From Gordius sp. MW1 (Eukaryota > Nematomorpha > Gordioida > Gordea > Gordiidae): a stretch of DNA of 64,000 nucleotides. A model generated the notes under the pieces. That model saw nothing but the letters and a program-made list of their open reading frames with translations. It searched no databases and had not been told where the DNA came from. A program made the position numbers and the translations under genes. Shown in pieces: positions 10,501 through 21,660 of the stretch (within the stretch, counting starts at the first letter, position 1; every line of letters starts with the position of its first letter). The stretch is from positions 7,578,501 to 7,642,500 of the forward strand of contig OZ038530.1 of assembly GCA_964036665.1 (NCBI GenBank), read 5' to 3'.

Positions 10501-13500
10501 TGTATTTGTTTGTATAAAATCGGTGGGTTTGGATTGAGAGGAGGAAAATGGAACGCGTTCGATTAAGGGCCATTGTATACAAAAAAATTCACAATTGTGG
10601 ATTGTATATACAATGTAAAAAAATGTTAGTCTTATTAATAGTTTTTCCTCGAAAATGAGTCCAAGCGGCCCGAAATATAGTAGCCCTTTCCTCCAACTCT
10701 CTTTAACATTTCGACGGGAACATTAATTTATATGGGCCATTCCATGTCGAATCGTCAAAAAAAGACAATTTTCGACGACCATTTTAGATCAGGATAATTT
10801 TTGGTGAGGATGTAGGCCTCATTTATTAGAGTAATTTCTTAAAATTTTAGCCACTTTGGGCCAATAATTTTTAAGTTATGGACGTTTAAAGGGTCAAAAT
10901 CACGTTCGGGAGCGTTCTATGGATTTTACTATTTTTGTCATATTTTTGAAAGTAATGGCGCTATTCAATCATATACTCTTTAAAATTTGCAATTTGTAAA
11001 AAACTAACATCATAATATGTTGTGATAATTGATTATACCGCCATCTATAAATATTTTTGGTGAAAATGAAATTTTTCGAATTCTTGACCATCTCGTAGCC
11101 GAACCCAAACTTTTAATGATTGAAATATGATAATGGGTCATAAAAGAGTGCATATTGTAAAATTGGTGATTTCATATGATGGACAAATAGATTTTTATGA
11201 TTTTTAACCAATTTGACCACGAAAAATTAACGCAAAAGTTTGAGGTTTTTTGCTAAATTATTTCGATAGAGAATTTTTTAGGAACAAAATGCACCAAAAT
11301 TCGATTGAATAGCGCCATTACTTTTAAAAATATGACAATAATAATAAAATCCATAGAACGCTCCCGAACGTGATTTTGGCCCTTGAAGTCCATAACTTAA
11401 AATTGGCCAATGGCTCAAATTTTCCGAAATTACTATAATACATAAGGCCTACACCCTCACCAAAAATTATCCATATCTGAGATGGTCGGTCGAAAACATT
11501 TTGATTTATCATGGAATGGCCCATAAACAGGTTTGTAAAAGCATGTATATGAGCTCGGATGAAGACTAAGCGTTAATTTAAAAAGTGAAAGATTGATTGG
11601 TGTTAAAAATTTAAATGATTGAAATGGGTGCATATTAAAAAAACTTGCAGGACTATGCCATGGTATATTCACATTTAAAGTAAAAAAAATACATATTATT
11701 TTGGTAGCCTTGCTGAGTTAAACATATTTATCGGTATAAAATTTAATGCTTGGTCAACAGGGGGAAGGGGCTATTAGGGCAGAGGGGAAAAATTGACTTT
11801 ACAACATTTTGATGTAAAGATTTAATATAAAGTGTGGTGCAAAATAAGCGAATAAGCCCAAATTGGTCAAAAAAAGTAGATCAGGCTGCGTAAAATTGGG
11901 GACTTGAGCGTTATGGGAGTCTTGAGCGTTACACTTTTAGATAGATTAACTTTTTAATTTCTATATCAATTTGTGGCTGATTTAGTAATTTTAATTTCAT
12001 GTCGATGGATGTGGGGTCTGAAGAATTAACACATAGCTTCCATGTAAAAACAGGAATCTCCCAAACAAATTTAAATTTAATTTCGAAAATGGGCGGCGGG
12101 TATGCAGACTAGAGACCTGCACGGCCCGAAGCGCGGATGGGTCTAAAAGCCCGGCCCGCGGGCCGAGCCTCTGCTTAAAAATAAAACAACGGGCTGGGCG
12201 GTAATATAACTTGATGCTCGGGCCGGGCCTAAATATACATAAGGCCCGTTAAAAGCCCGTTACAAAATCAATTAGATTTAGTATAAAAGGTTTTTATAAT
12301 GTTCTAATTTATAATTATTTTATGTATATTAAATTTTATTTCCCTCTGAGTTCATTAACTCATCATGATCTTAACCCGCATCATAAATGTTAAAGCTATT
12401 TCTTCATGGGCGTAGCTAATTTTAATTAGAGGGGGGCAGTAGGTAGGGGAAAAAATGTTTTTTAGATCAAGAATATTTGGATTTGGAGGGGGGGGGGCAG
12501 CTGCTTATTCTTGTCTCCCTATTTTTATCCTCTAGCAATATTGAGTGAATTAATTAAATATATGTAAGATTACTTATAAATATATACTCATTAACAAATT
12601 AAAAAAATTTTTTAAAGTTCTTAAAGTTATTTTTGTAAAATATCATTGTTTTTTTATTTTATCAATACCCTAAAAATTTAAAACGGTGGAAAAGCAAAGA
12701 GGCCAAGTAACTTTATTTGAAACATCATAACCGTAAATCAGGGTTTTAAAATTCTATTTGGCTTATATAGTTTTATGTATCCCGAAATGACACTTGTTAA
12801 AGAAATATTTCCTATAGGCCGCCTCTTAAAAGATAGAAGATCTCGTCTGATCGGGAATTATAAATTTATTAATTTTACAATATTTTTATTGAAATTTTCA
12901 ACGTTATGCATATTGTTCACCATATCGGTAAAAAAATTAAACAAAAAAATAAAAATAAAAAAATTTACGGGCCTGGGCCGGGCTTATAATTAAATTTTTA
13001 TTCCGGGCGGGCCGACGGACCTAAACAGGCCCGTTGCAGGTGTCTAAACCTCAGACCTCGCCCAAAAATTAGGACGGGGGACATCAGGCCCAAATTCGTT
13101 AGTCTTGAATAACTCACCGTTTTGCTTTCCTTGCCCCGCACGCCCAATATAAAAAATATCCGATATTTAAGGGCTACAAGAACATACATATTTTCAAAGT
13201 TAAAAAAGTCTTATGTTATTCTAAAAGATAAAAGGATACGATCTACCCTAGTCTGGGACTTAGATTATGAAAGGGGTAAGTTTGAAACGACTTGAGAAGC
13301 TACAATGCCCATTTGTGTTTAAATCGATTTTAAGCGAACTTTTATTTTTGAAACACACCGTAGGGCATAAGATTTTCAAATAAATAAAGTAACGGGAAGA
13401 TTTGTCCAGTTATTCTTCAGCGTCAGCAATAAAATTGAATGAAGTTTGGATGGAAGAAATAAGCGTCGACTGGGTATCAATCTAAGCCCGCCTGAAAGTA

Positions 13501-16500
13501 CGGGCCCGACCTGGTTCAAATACGAATGAAGTTTTATATTTTGCATAATTGCGATACCAATCATTGGGTTTAGATTTGTTAGCTATACAAGTCAAGAAAT
13601 TAATATAATTTAAAGCTTAAAGCCCTATCCTCCCCTCCAATTTGAGCCCACAATGCGAGTGGTTTGATTAATGGGAAAGGTGAGATAACGAATCCTTTAT
13701 TTACAATGTGTGACACCACAGGCTAGGGTAGGATGTATAACGTGCCAAGTTTGGCGTTGTTTTTAATCCGAGAGTACATTGACCGTTCAACTTGTTGAGA
13801 AAAAAATGTTTATATTTTTAATCAACAAAGCAATGCCGTTTAAAAACACTCGTGAGTCTCGATAGCTAAAAACTTGAAAACAATCATTCAAATGTACATG
13901 GGGCTACTAGACATCAGAAAAGCTCGAGCCGGTTCGCTGCCCGACCTTAGGGGTCCGGCCCACGTACCAGGCCGAGCCAAGCAGCTGTCGTAAATTTGAA
14001 ATTTCGGGAAGGCCTGGACGGGCACCGCTACAAAATTTTGGCAATTCGGGCTAAATGAAATTTTTTAAATAGTGCATAATTTTGTTTTCATGTTATATTT
14101 TTTCACCTTTTTATTTGATTGTATATTAATAAATCGTGGTTCCTATCCAAAAAAAATCGAGAATTAAATGAAAAAACTGACGTCAATGCTAAAAAATTTT
14201 AAAACTATTTCGGGTCGGGCAGCTCTATGATTCGGCATGACCGGTCGGATATTTTAAAGGGTTGGGGCGGACCCAGACGGCAATTTGGTAAAATCGAATC
14301 GGACCGGGTTCGAGCAGAAAAATTAAAATACATCTGACCTCTGGTGGCTAATTCTACTTTGTTACTTAAATCATGGCGTCAGATATTCATTTTAATCATA
14401 GCTTTTTTAATCACAAGCTGTGGGTTCAGAATATCAAAACCGGGAATTAGATAAAATGCCATCTAATAAAAGAAATTTCCCCATTGAAATTTTATCGTCG
14501 TTATTGAAAAGATTGTTGGGCTTTGATTTGCTATTTTAAAAAAGCAAAAATCACATTAGCGAAGTACAATGGATAATTAAGTCTAACTAACGCTAGGCCT
14601 TACAAATTGTAAAAGATGATCTTTAACTTATGAACCGACAGCAATAGCATTATTATAATTAAAAACGTAGGTAAATGTCGTATTCATATAATTACAACCA
14701 GATAACCGAAGAAAAAAGGAGTTTGGACAAAGGGCCGAACAAAAAAAGTTGATTAATTACCGCATATGGTGAGGGCAGGCATAGACATGGAAACTTAGTT
14801 CAAAGAGAGACCGTAAGACAGGCAGGGGATGAAAGGATGGAAAAGGGAGCCAGACGCGGGCAAATAAAAAGATCCAACACATTTTATATTCTCGCATTTT
14901 CGATCGCTTTGAATAAATTCGTGGACATCATGTGGGATAATAAATATTCGTAATTTATACAGTGTTTCTCGAATTTTGATAGTATTACATTATTACTCGT
15001 AAAAATGATAATAATTAAGAGTAACTTAAGGTCCAACGATAAAAAGGTGTTTTCCATATAGAAACTTCTTGAAATTTCAATGCCTGCCAGAACTATTCAA
15101 AAAATTTTAGTCCTGAAAGGGTAAGGAATTATATAAAATCAATTTTTAACCCGGACCATAAATAATTTTAACTATTTTAAAGGGCAAGCTTAAGGCGCAA
15201 TCTTGTGGTATCTGGAGACTACGTGTTTTAATACCACTGAACTGAAGGAGTATATACACTTTCACTTTTTCATATAAGTTAAATTACTTTTTGCCTTTGC
15301 CTCAAAACTATGTTTAACTATTGAGAACTTCCATATAACGAATATCCAAATAAATAGGCAACTAGATATCAATACTTGTAGAGGAGAATCACCACCTATC
15401 TGTGGGAATGCCTAAAAAACCATTCATTTTAGGGAAAATAAGCAATACTACCCACTAGCTATGCTTGCGTCGGCAACACATGAAATTCCTCCCGATTCGC
15501 ACACAAATTTATTTGTCATTAAGACAACGGTCGGATTTGGGAATAAGTTCAAAAACAAATCATTGCCATGTATTTAATTTAAGGTAGAGGCCTTTCTCGG
15601 TTTTGCAATTCACCCTTCCCAATTTTAGGGACAAATAGCACACCTTACCTTACCTTTTAAGTTGGTATGAGTAGTCGACTCTGACTGGTAAATCATTCAT
15701 GACTAATGGTTAGAGGTTCTAGCATTGAGCTAGTGGTGAATAAAGGTCAGACAGAAGGGGGAAGGGGGGCGGTTAGGTAAACAACAAAACTTCTTTTATT
15801 AAGTACATAGTAGTACTCGAATAAAAGTAGTCTCTCGGATTTTATACTAGAGCCCTGCACGGATGACCCGAAACCCGACCGGGTCAAAATTTTAAAATGC
15901 CTTCGGTCGGGTTCGGGTTAAAAAATTCAAAACGCTTTCGGGTCGGGTCGGGTTGAAAAAAAGTGACTTGCAGGGATCTATTTTATACTACCCCCGCATG
16001 ATAGAAGTATTATTTTGAGTGCGAATAATAGAAACAATTTCGGTCCGATTAAAAGTCCCGCACGAATGTATTATGCAGGGATATAATTGGAAAATATGGA
16101 TAAAATGGGTACCAAAGATTAATTGAAAAATGTGTAGCTACCAACATATTGAAAAATTTCGCCTTAAAAGGAATCTGAAGTTAGTCAACACGGTATAAAG
16201 TAATCGGGCCAAAAAGCTGTCGAAAAAACATCAATTTTTAACTTATAACTTATTAAAAAAGTTCTTAAAAACTTAGGTATTTGTAAATTTTTGGTGGGGA
16301 TGTTCGATTTTTACTTGAAAAATGTAGAAAACGGGGCACGACAGGGGAGCATCGCTTAATCAAGATTATGCAAAAAATAGGGGACAATCTGGCTCTTTCC
16401 TTCATATTCAACTATCGTTTCAATCTTAAAACTAAATGACAGGGTTCAAAAAATCAAAATATTTGGTATGCGAATTGAGAATTAATATATTTTAAATTGT

Positions 16501-18254
16501 GTCAACGAATGCACAATTTAAAGGGGAAAGGGGGATTGTCAATATCAATAATGGGCCTGTTGTACATTGAATCCAACGTGACGATAAAGGGCTTGTCTTA
16601 GTATCGGATTCAGATTCAAATGGCGCGAATTTAACTTTATCAAATTCCGATTCAATTTCATGTGTCAAAGTCGGTTATAATTATTACTATTTTGTTGTTT
16701 GTTAGTTAAAAACGTTTTTTGTTTTTGTTTATTTCAACTCTTGAGAGATTAATCGCTGTTATATTATGCGTCTGAAATGTAAATATGCTGTGAATTCGAA
16801 GTTAAGACACGGCTATGTTATAACTCGTACAACGATTTTTGTTGCGCAGCAAAATCCGATATTAATAAGACAAGCCCAAAGACGTGCTTTCATGATGCAA
16901 TATCCTTTACCCCCTTAGCTTGATCGAAATAAATTAAATTTGCACGGGCACTCGTGTTGTAAAAACGGCTGGGTTTTGTTTGGTCGCCCTTTGGTGTTAG
17001 TAGACTAAACGTAAGCAAACCAAAAGCTTTACGTTCTTAGTCGACCTCTAGGTTTAGCAGAATATGAAAAGCAGACGACGGTTAGTCTAAGTTAAATCAA
17101 AGGTGGACCAAACAAAACCCAGCCGTTTTTACAACACTCAAGTGCACAAACTCGTCTTTTTTAAAATTATTTTTCTATCAACGGATATAAATCTGGACAC
17201 GCGACGAATGTAGAGCTAAAAAAGTTAACATCAAAATCTAAATCCATGGGTGCTAGAGAGCGGTAGGAAGGGGCAGCTACTCCCCTATTCCACGATGGAA
17301 AAATCATTATTCTGCCCCTGCCTAAAACATTATTTTGCCATCCAATATATCCTGTCTGCATCTGTATCTTAGTTATTTATTAGAAAAGATAACAACCATT
17401 AGACACACTGGTAGGGTAAACTCAAATGAAAGAGGCATTAAAATTTCATTTTAAGCAAAGAAATAAGCATTACAAAAAATGCTAAAATTTATTTATAATT
17501 CCTAACCAATAAATCTATGTAGCAACAAGCAAGTCAAATTATAATTAATAATAATTTTATTCTTGTTAAATTAAAAAAAAATTTATAAAGAATTATAAAA
17601 AGCAAGCTATTACTAAGAATTTACCTAGGGGTATTCCAAATCTTTCTTGTTCTCTTTTAAATTCATCTGAAATTGTCCATTTGTGAATATTTTCTGTATT
17701 TACATTGTTTATGTATTCTTCTTTTATTTCGGATAAGTTAAGTAGGTCCTCTTGACCATAAAACAAAGTTGAGTCAGTTTCTTCTTTAAATTGCATACTG
17801 TCTTGATCTAAAATTATTATTAATACGTGCCTTTAATAGTAACCTGAAAAGGTTAAAAGCTCTTCTAATGGCTTTAAAACATCTAATATATTAATATATG
17901 TTCCCTGACCTAAATTATATTAAGAATTATGTCCAAAATCCTTACTATTTGATACAAACTCAATATTTATTTGCACCATGCCTTCTCCTTTAACATTTTG
18001 TTCCAATAGGCTAAGAAATGGGTCTAACTATAATCATATAAGCATGAAGAGGCAACAAATTATTATACCTTTTCCACTCCTTGCAAATATATATCATAAT
18101 CTTTGCATGATTGCCCCATTTCATTTTCAACTAGCTCCTTTAAATAGCCTATGGGTTTTGATATGTCCATGTGGATGATGGTGAGATTATCTGAGCAACT
18201 ATAAAAAATTATAAAATTGCTTTAAAAAAATTACTAAATATAATCATCAATCAT
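7353..18254 (-). CDS. GABPA: GABPA/Ets97D-type ETS transcription factor, 9 exons
   Basis: Nine exons can be joined in phase: 18254-18235, 18198-18069, 18027-17946, 17909-17844, 17807-17625, 10428-10134, 9467-9316, 8273-8084 and 7536-7353, giving 1302 nt or 433 aa. Every junction is GT-AG and codon phase is kept throughout. The product has the GABP-alpha architecture: an N-terminal ubiquitin-like OST domain (about residues 8-90), a linker ending in the GABPA-like motif [11 protein letters not shown], a Pointed/SAM domain (about 161-259), and a C-terminal ETS DNA-binding domain (about 314-398) with [20 protein letters not shown] and YYYDG. By family knowledge it is a nuclear activator that binds GGAA sites with an ankyrin-repeat beta partner and serves mitochondrial and housekeeping genes. 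No stop or frameshift is seen in the exons. The 5' end is least certain: an acceptor-like site at 18269-18270 allows a further upstream exon. Confidence 0.92.
8084..8273 (-). CDS. GABPA: GABPA exon 8: N-terminal two thirds of the ETS domain
   Basis: A 190-nt exon reading [20 protein letters not shown], then [25 protein letters not shown] and [11 protein letters not shown]. This is the winged helix-turn-helix up to the end of the DNA-recognition helix. The donor TTGAG/GTAGC splits the second conserved Arg codon, a place where ETS genes commonly have an intron. The plus-strand frame at 7978-8235 is its antisense shadow. Confidence 0.95.
8655..8856. repeat. GABPA: Tandem duplication (102-bp period) in GABPA intron 7
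   Basis: Two near-identical copies starting TTATAAGGTACCCTAATC at 8655 and 8757. They lie within the 1042-nt intron between exons 7 and 8. No function is indicated. Confidence 0.8.
9316..9467 (-). CDS. GABPA: GABPA exon 7: linker between Pointed and ETS domains
   Basis: A 152-nt exon, phase 2 in and phase 1 out. It encodes a linker starting [15 protein letters not shown] and ending NSISKLG, rich in Thr, Pro and Asp and without a known domain. The acceptor is TATCCCCGCTAAG and the donor is CTTG/GTAAAA. It completes the split Arg codon of exon 6 and the split Gly codon of exon 8, which supports the model. Confidence 0.82.
10134..10428 (-). CDS. GABPA: GABPA exon 6: Pointed/SAM domain
   Basis: A 295-nt exon between an acceptor (CTGCACAG, 10429 and beyond) and a donor (AG/GTTTTC). 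It encodes the Pointed domain: [37 protein letters not shown], then [11 protein letters not shown] segment of about 28 residues rich in Pro, Ser and Thr sits between the equivalents of the fourth and fifth helices, where vertebrate GABPA has a short loop. Local GC content is clearly above the surrounding DNA. Confidence 0.9.
10733..11523. mobile_element. Foldback MITE with long inverted repeats
   Basis: A 791-bp element whose outer 200-235 bp on each side are imperfect inverted copies. The ends are TGGGCCATTCCATG and CATGGAATGGCCCA, and further in CATAGAACGCTCCCGAACGTG mirrors the left arm. TA dinucleotides flank both ends, as expected of Tc1/mariner-type insertion, though TA is common here. 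It lies in the fifth intron of the ETS gene. No transposase was seen. Confidence 0.78.
12110..13046. mobile_element. hAT-like non-autonomous element
   Basis: The ends TAGAGACCTGCA and TGCAGGTGTCTA form an inverted repeat (11 of 12). Both ends are rich in GGCCCG motifs. A second insertion with GGGCGTAGC and G-runs lies at about 12409-12510. No 8-bp target duplication was found, so the limits may be off. It lies in the fifth intron of the ETS gene. Confidence 0.45.
13906..14345. repeat. GC-rich dispersed repeat
   Basis: Islands of CCGACC, GGTCCGGCCC and ACCGGGTTCGAG in AT-rich DNA. The right part (14302-14345, reverse complement) matches 4390-4432 (CAGAGGTCAG.., then GCTCGAACCCGG). It is related to the hAT-like group, but the ends are not clear. 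Confidence 0.4.
15848..15980. mobile_element. hAT-type MITE with 8-bp target duplication
   Basis: 133 bp bounded by TAGAGCCCTGCA and TGCAGGGATCTA (inverted, 11 of 12) and flanked by the direct repeat TTTTATAC (15840-15847 and 15981-15988). An 8-bp duplication is the hallmark of hAT insertion. The interior is CCCGACC/GGTCGGG-rich, the same composition as at 61-148. It lies in the fifth intron of the ETS gene. Confidence 0.85.
16954..17137. mobile_element. MITE with inverted ends of about 32 bp
   Basis: About 184 bp whose ends, GTGTTGTAAAAACGGCTGGG and its complement followed by TTTTGTTTGGTC, are near-perfect inverted repeats. The flanks (CACTC / CACTCAAGTG) leave the target duplication unclear. 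It lies in the fifth intron of the ETS gene. Confidence 0.7.
17625..18254 (-). CDS. GABPA: GABPA exons 1-5 with four micro-introns
   Basis: Exons 18254-18235, 18198-18069, 18027-17946, 17909-17844 and 17807-17625 are separated by introns of 36, 41, 36 and 36 nt. They encode the OST domain. Diagnostic stretches that align with vertebrate GABP-alpha are [52 protein letters not shown] and [14 protein letters not shown]. Read without splicing, the region shows stop codons; each stop is removed by a GT..AG micro-intron, and the spliced alignment with GABPA is then gap-free around [13 protein letters not shown]. Initiation is placed at ATG 18254, which leaves only about ten residues before the domain, shorter than in human GABPA. 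Confidence 0.88.
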
Positions 18255-20107
18255 CCTATTTGAAATAACTAAAAAGGAAAAATTAAAAATGAATGAGTGC
18301 AATAAATATTTCGATTAAACAAATGTTTTGTCTAATAAATAGTTTAATTCATAAAGATAACTTTTAAAAATAAAGTTTAGGAAATATGTTATATTTAAAT
18401 TTATAAAATAATATGTTAAAAACTGTATTTAGATCAAAAATCATTATAGTATTTTTGGCTGGATGTATAATTATCCTATGTATAATATAAAAAGGATTTT
18501 GATGGGCTAGTCTAAAATTAATATAATTGCCTATGCTAGTACTAGTTTTTGTATAATTAGTACAATATTGGTTGTAGTGAGCCTTTTTAAATGCTTTCTA
18601 ACTTACCCAGAGCAAAGCATTGTGACAAAACAATGGTTGAATATGCACAAAGCATAAGGACCAGACATCTATAATACCTTAAGTTTGACCCTAACATTAA
18701 TGCTGGCCTTTGCGAATATTATAGTTCCTCGGTTTATAAATAGCTTATGCAAAAAAGAATGATGCGACGAAAGGGATGTTAAAATTTTTACTTATTATTC
18801 TGATTTGTAAGAAATGTGAAACATTATTATTCTTAAAATAAATGTTTTCACTGTTTTATGAATTACAAAAAAGCGCTTAGCAAATTGTAATATTAAATTG
18901 TTAGTCTTTTACAATACGTGTTACAGCCTTTATCGGCGAATTTAGATCAACCATTTAAATTCATCATTTATTATTCATACCATTTGCTCCATTCAATAAT
19001 ATATTAAACTTTGAGTTATTATATTTTTAATACCATCACCATATATATCTCTTTCTTCCTACGAACAACTAGTCCTCCATCTTCATACTTATTAAATTAA
19101 AATTCATTCATTTAAAAAGCCAAATTTTTGATCGGGTCTCACGAAAAGATGGGCGCTGCTTTTTTACACCCCCCCCCCCTTCTTTCAAAAAATTCCGTTT
19201 CCATTACGTTTGTAACACCGGCGAGTAAAATCAAATTGTCATTAAAATATATATTTCGTTTAGATTTCTGCCTGCATGTAGCCATGCCCTACCCCTAATG
19301 AAAATATGGGCGTCCTTACAGGTTATAATCGTCATGCCATTTTTCTCCTCCCTTTCCATATTCTATGACTTACATAGAATTCAATTAGAATTCCTAAATT
19401 TAATGCCAACTCAAAGATTATATTTTTAATAACCTCCAGTGGGTGGTATAATTAACAAGTAACCAATTTCTAGGGTAAAAGGCTCGGCTATGACAATCGG
19501 TAAACTCTTAATAAAATGTTTTAAAATATAACCTTCGGCAAAATAAGGAGCTTTCCCGATATTGACCTATAACTTTACAATGCGGAACTATTTTTTCGAC
19601 AGAAATCATAAACTATCCAGACCAGCTCAACCGATCAAAATCTATTTTATCTCTAGCAATCGAATAATGTAAAACCAAATATTATTTCTTATCTATAAAA
19701 CGTATTTGGGACGTATCACACACCGTTTTAACCCGGAGGATTTAATATAGTGTAGTTTTTATAAAAACTTAGAATATTTTAAGCTTGTGTTGATTTTCTT
19801 GAACATTTTTAAGTAATTTGATAGAAAATTAGAACCATTTGAGGTTAATATACTGGTCTATGGTTATATATTAAAATTTTAAAATTACAAGGTTATATTT
19901 TTATTATAGTTTCATATGACATTTATATTGTTGTTTAATTTTAGTATATCCAAATATATTACTTCTTAAATAAGTTTAATTTTGTATTTTGCTGACTTTG
20001 AACCATTTACCTAAGATGTTCCATTACACATTGACTTAAATGAAATGAATTTAATATATTAAAACAAATGATTAAGTTTGCAAAAGATATAACAACTTTT
20101 CTAAGGT
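18255..20107. other. AT-rich region upstream of the ETS gene
   Basis: Should hold the promoter and any further 5' exon of the minus-strand ETS gene. No CpG island, clear TATA context or coding exon was identified. An acceptor-like CCTTTTTAG ends at 18269 on the minus strand. Confidence 0.4.
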
Positions 20108-21660
20108 TTTGAATTGGAGAGTGACGGCCTATGCTTCAAGAGCGTTAAACGATAGCGAAAGCCGGTATTCGACGATCGAATGAGAGGCGCTTGCGGTGGT
20201 TTATGGACTAAAAAAGTTCAATGAATATATACAAGGACGAAGCGTTACTATTATGACGGATCATAGACCACAAGTATATATATTTGATCAGAGCAAAATA
20301 GGCAAGGAACTGTTCACCACGTCTAACTAGGCGGACGCTCATGGTATCAGGCTACACGACCACTTTGAACAACAAGGGATCCGAAAACGCGGCAGATTTC
20401 TTGTCCAGAAAACCGAACGAACACGCGTATCAGGTTAGCGAGGAAATGCCAGAAGACTCGACAAATCCATTTATATCATTGTACGTAGTGAGACAACACA
20501 CCTTGGATGATCCGGGCTACGTCAGTTAAAAGAGATTAGAGGTAAACAAATCACAATGGTCACTTATGGTCTAAAAGGCTCTTACGAAAAATACCTGCCG
20601 AAGTTACATGAAGCAAAAAACATTATATTTTACAAAGGGGGACGAATATTAATTCCTAAGTTAAGAAGAGCGGTACTCCAAAGACTACATAGGGGCCATG
20701 TGGGTAACAAGCGGATGCAGGAAGTGGCGTCGCAGTATATATGGTGGCCTACTCTCGACGATGACTTATTGAGCGTAGCGAAAGGGTGCCGGAATTGCAA
20801 TTACACTGCCGCGGCGGCGAAGAAAGCACCGTTAATAAAGTGTCAACCTAGCCATAGACCGTGGGTTCAAGTACATATCGATATCATGGGTCCTTTCAAG
20901 GGTAAGTCATACCTGGTGATGGTGGACAATAGCTCGAAATGGGTGGAGGTGTTTAAATTAGAAGACACCACATCGACCACCATTATAAAAAAACATGCCG
21001 AAACGTTTGCTAGATTTGAAAATCCACCATGGTTAAATCAGATAACGGCCCGCAATTCAAAGGGCTGGAATTACAGAAGTTTTGCAAGATGAGAGCAATT
21101 AAACAGCGATAAACAGCCCCTTACCAACCTGCGTCTAACGGTCTGACAGAAAGGTATGTACGATTAATTAAAGAATCCATTATTAGAAACGAGTCTGAAG
21201 TAGGGCTAAGTAGATTGGAAAACTACAGATCTACAAAACACCCCACAACCAATACCAGCAGAGGTGATACTAAAAAGGCGTATGCAAGCGAATGGGAGGT
21301 ATTGAGGGAAACCGTACCACAACAATGGTTAGAGACCGGGAACCCGCAGATGTTTAACGTAAAAGACTTGGTTTGGGTACGCATGTTTTTGGGACCAAGC
21401 AAATGGGTAGAAGGCACGATAAAAGCCAAGCACGGTAGTCGTTCTTACGATGTATGGGCACAGGAAAAAAAGCACCACCGACACGTAGATCAAGTAAGGA
21501 AACCGAAAATCCTGGATTGGACCATACTGGGACAAGTGAACGGATGGCCGCAAAGAGTATCATCAGAAAGGAAAGCGGGAACAAGTGCTCCAAGGGAACA
21601 AGATGTGTTGTCAATCAAATTACCATTAATTGGTTGTAATGTAACTTATATATTCGTTTG
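20108..21660 (+). pseudogene. Decayed Ty3/gypsy pol (RNase H to integrase)
   Basis: The plus strand carries, in several frames, RNase H remnants (AYASRALNDSESRYSTIE with an in-frame stop, TDHRP, GSENAADFLSR), the integrase HHCC zinc finger (HRGHVGNKRM..CRNC), the core start HIDIMGPF, then SDNGPQFKG and PYQPASNGLTER in another frame, and a C-terminal segment ending HRHVDQVRKP. Breaks include a stop near 20185, a frameshift near 20330, a frameshift near 21030 and a stop near 21110. Reverse transcriptase, protease and gag are absent, and no LTR was found, so this is a 5'-truncated fossil. Its sequence is not close to the gypsy family at 57.8-64 kb. Confidence 0.85.

Noticed and set aside
12998-13564. 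Short minus-strand frames near 13.0-13.6 kb
   Set aside because: They overlap GC-rich hAT-like repeat ends or random intron sequence of the ETS gene and show no conserved motif.
17844-18027. In-frame stops in the GABPA-like region, suggesting a pseudogene
   Set aside because: Each stop falls within a 36- or 41-nt GT..AG segment, and removing these restores phase and the alignment with GABPA, so they are introns.
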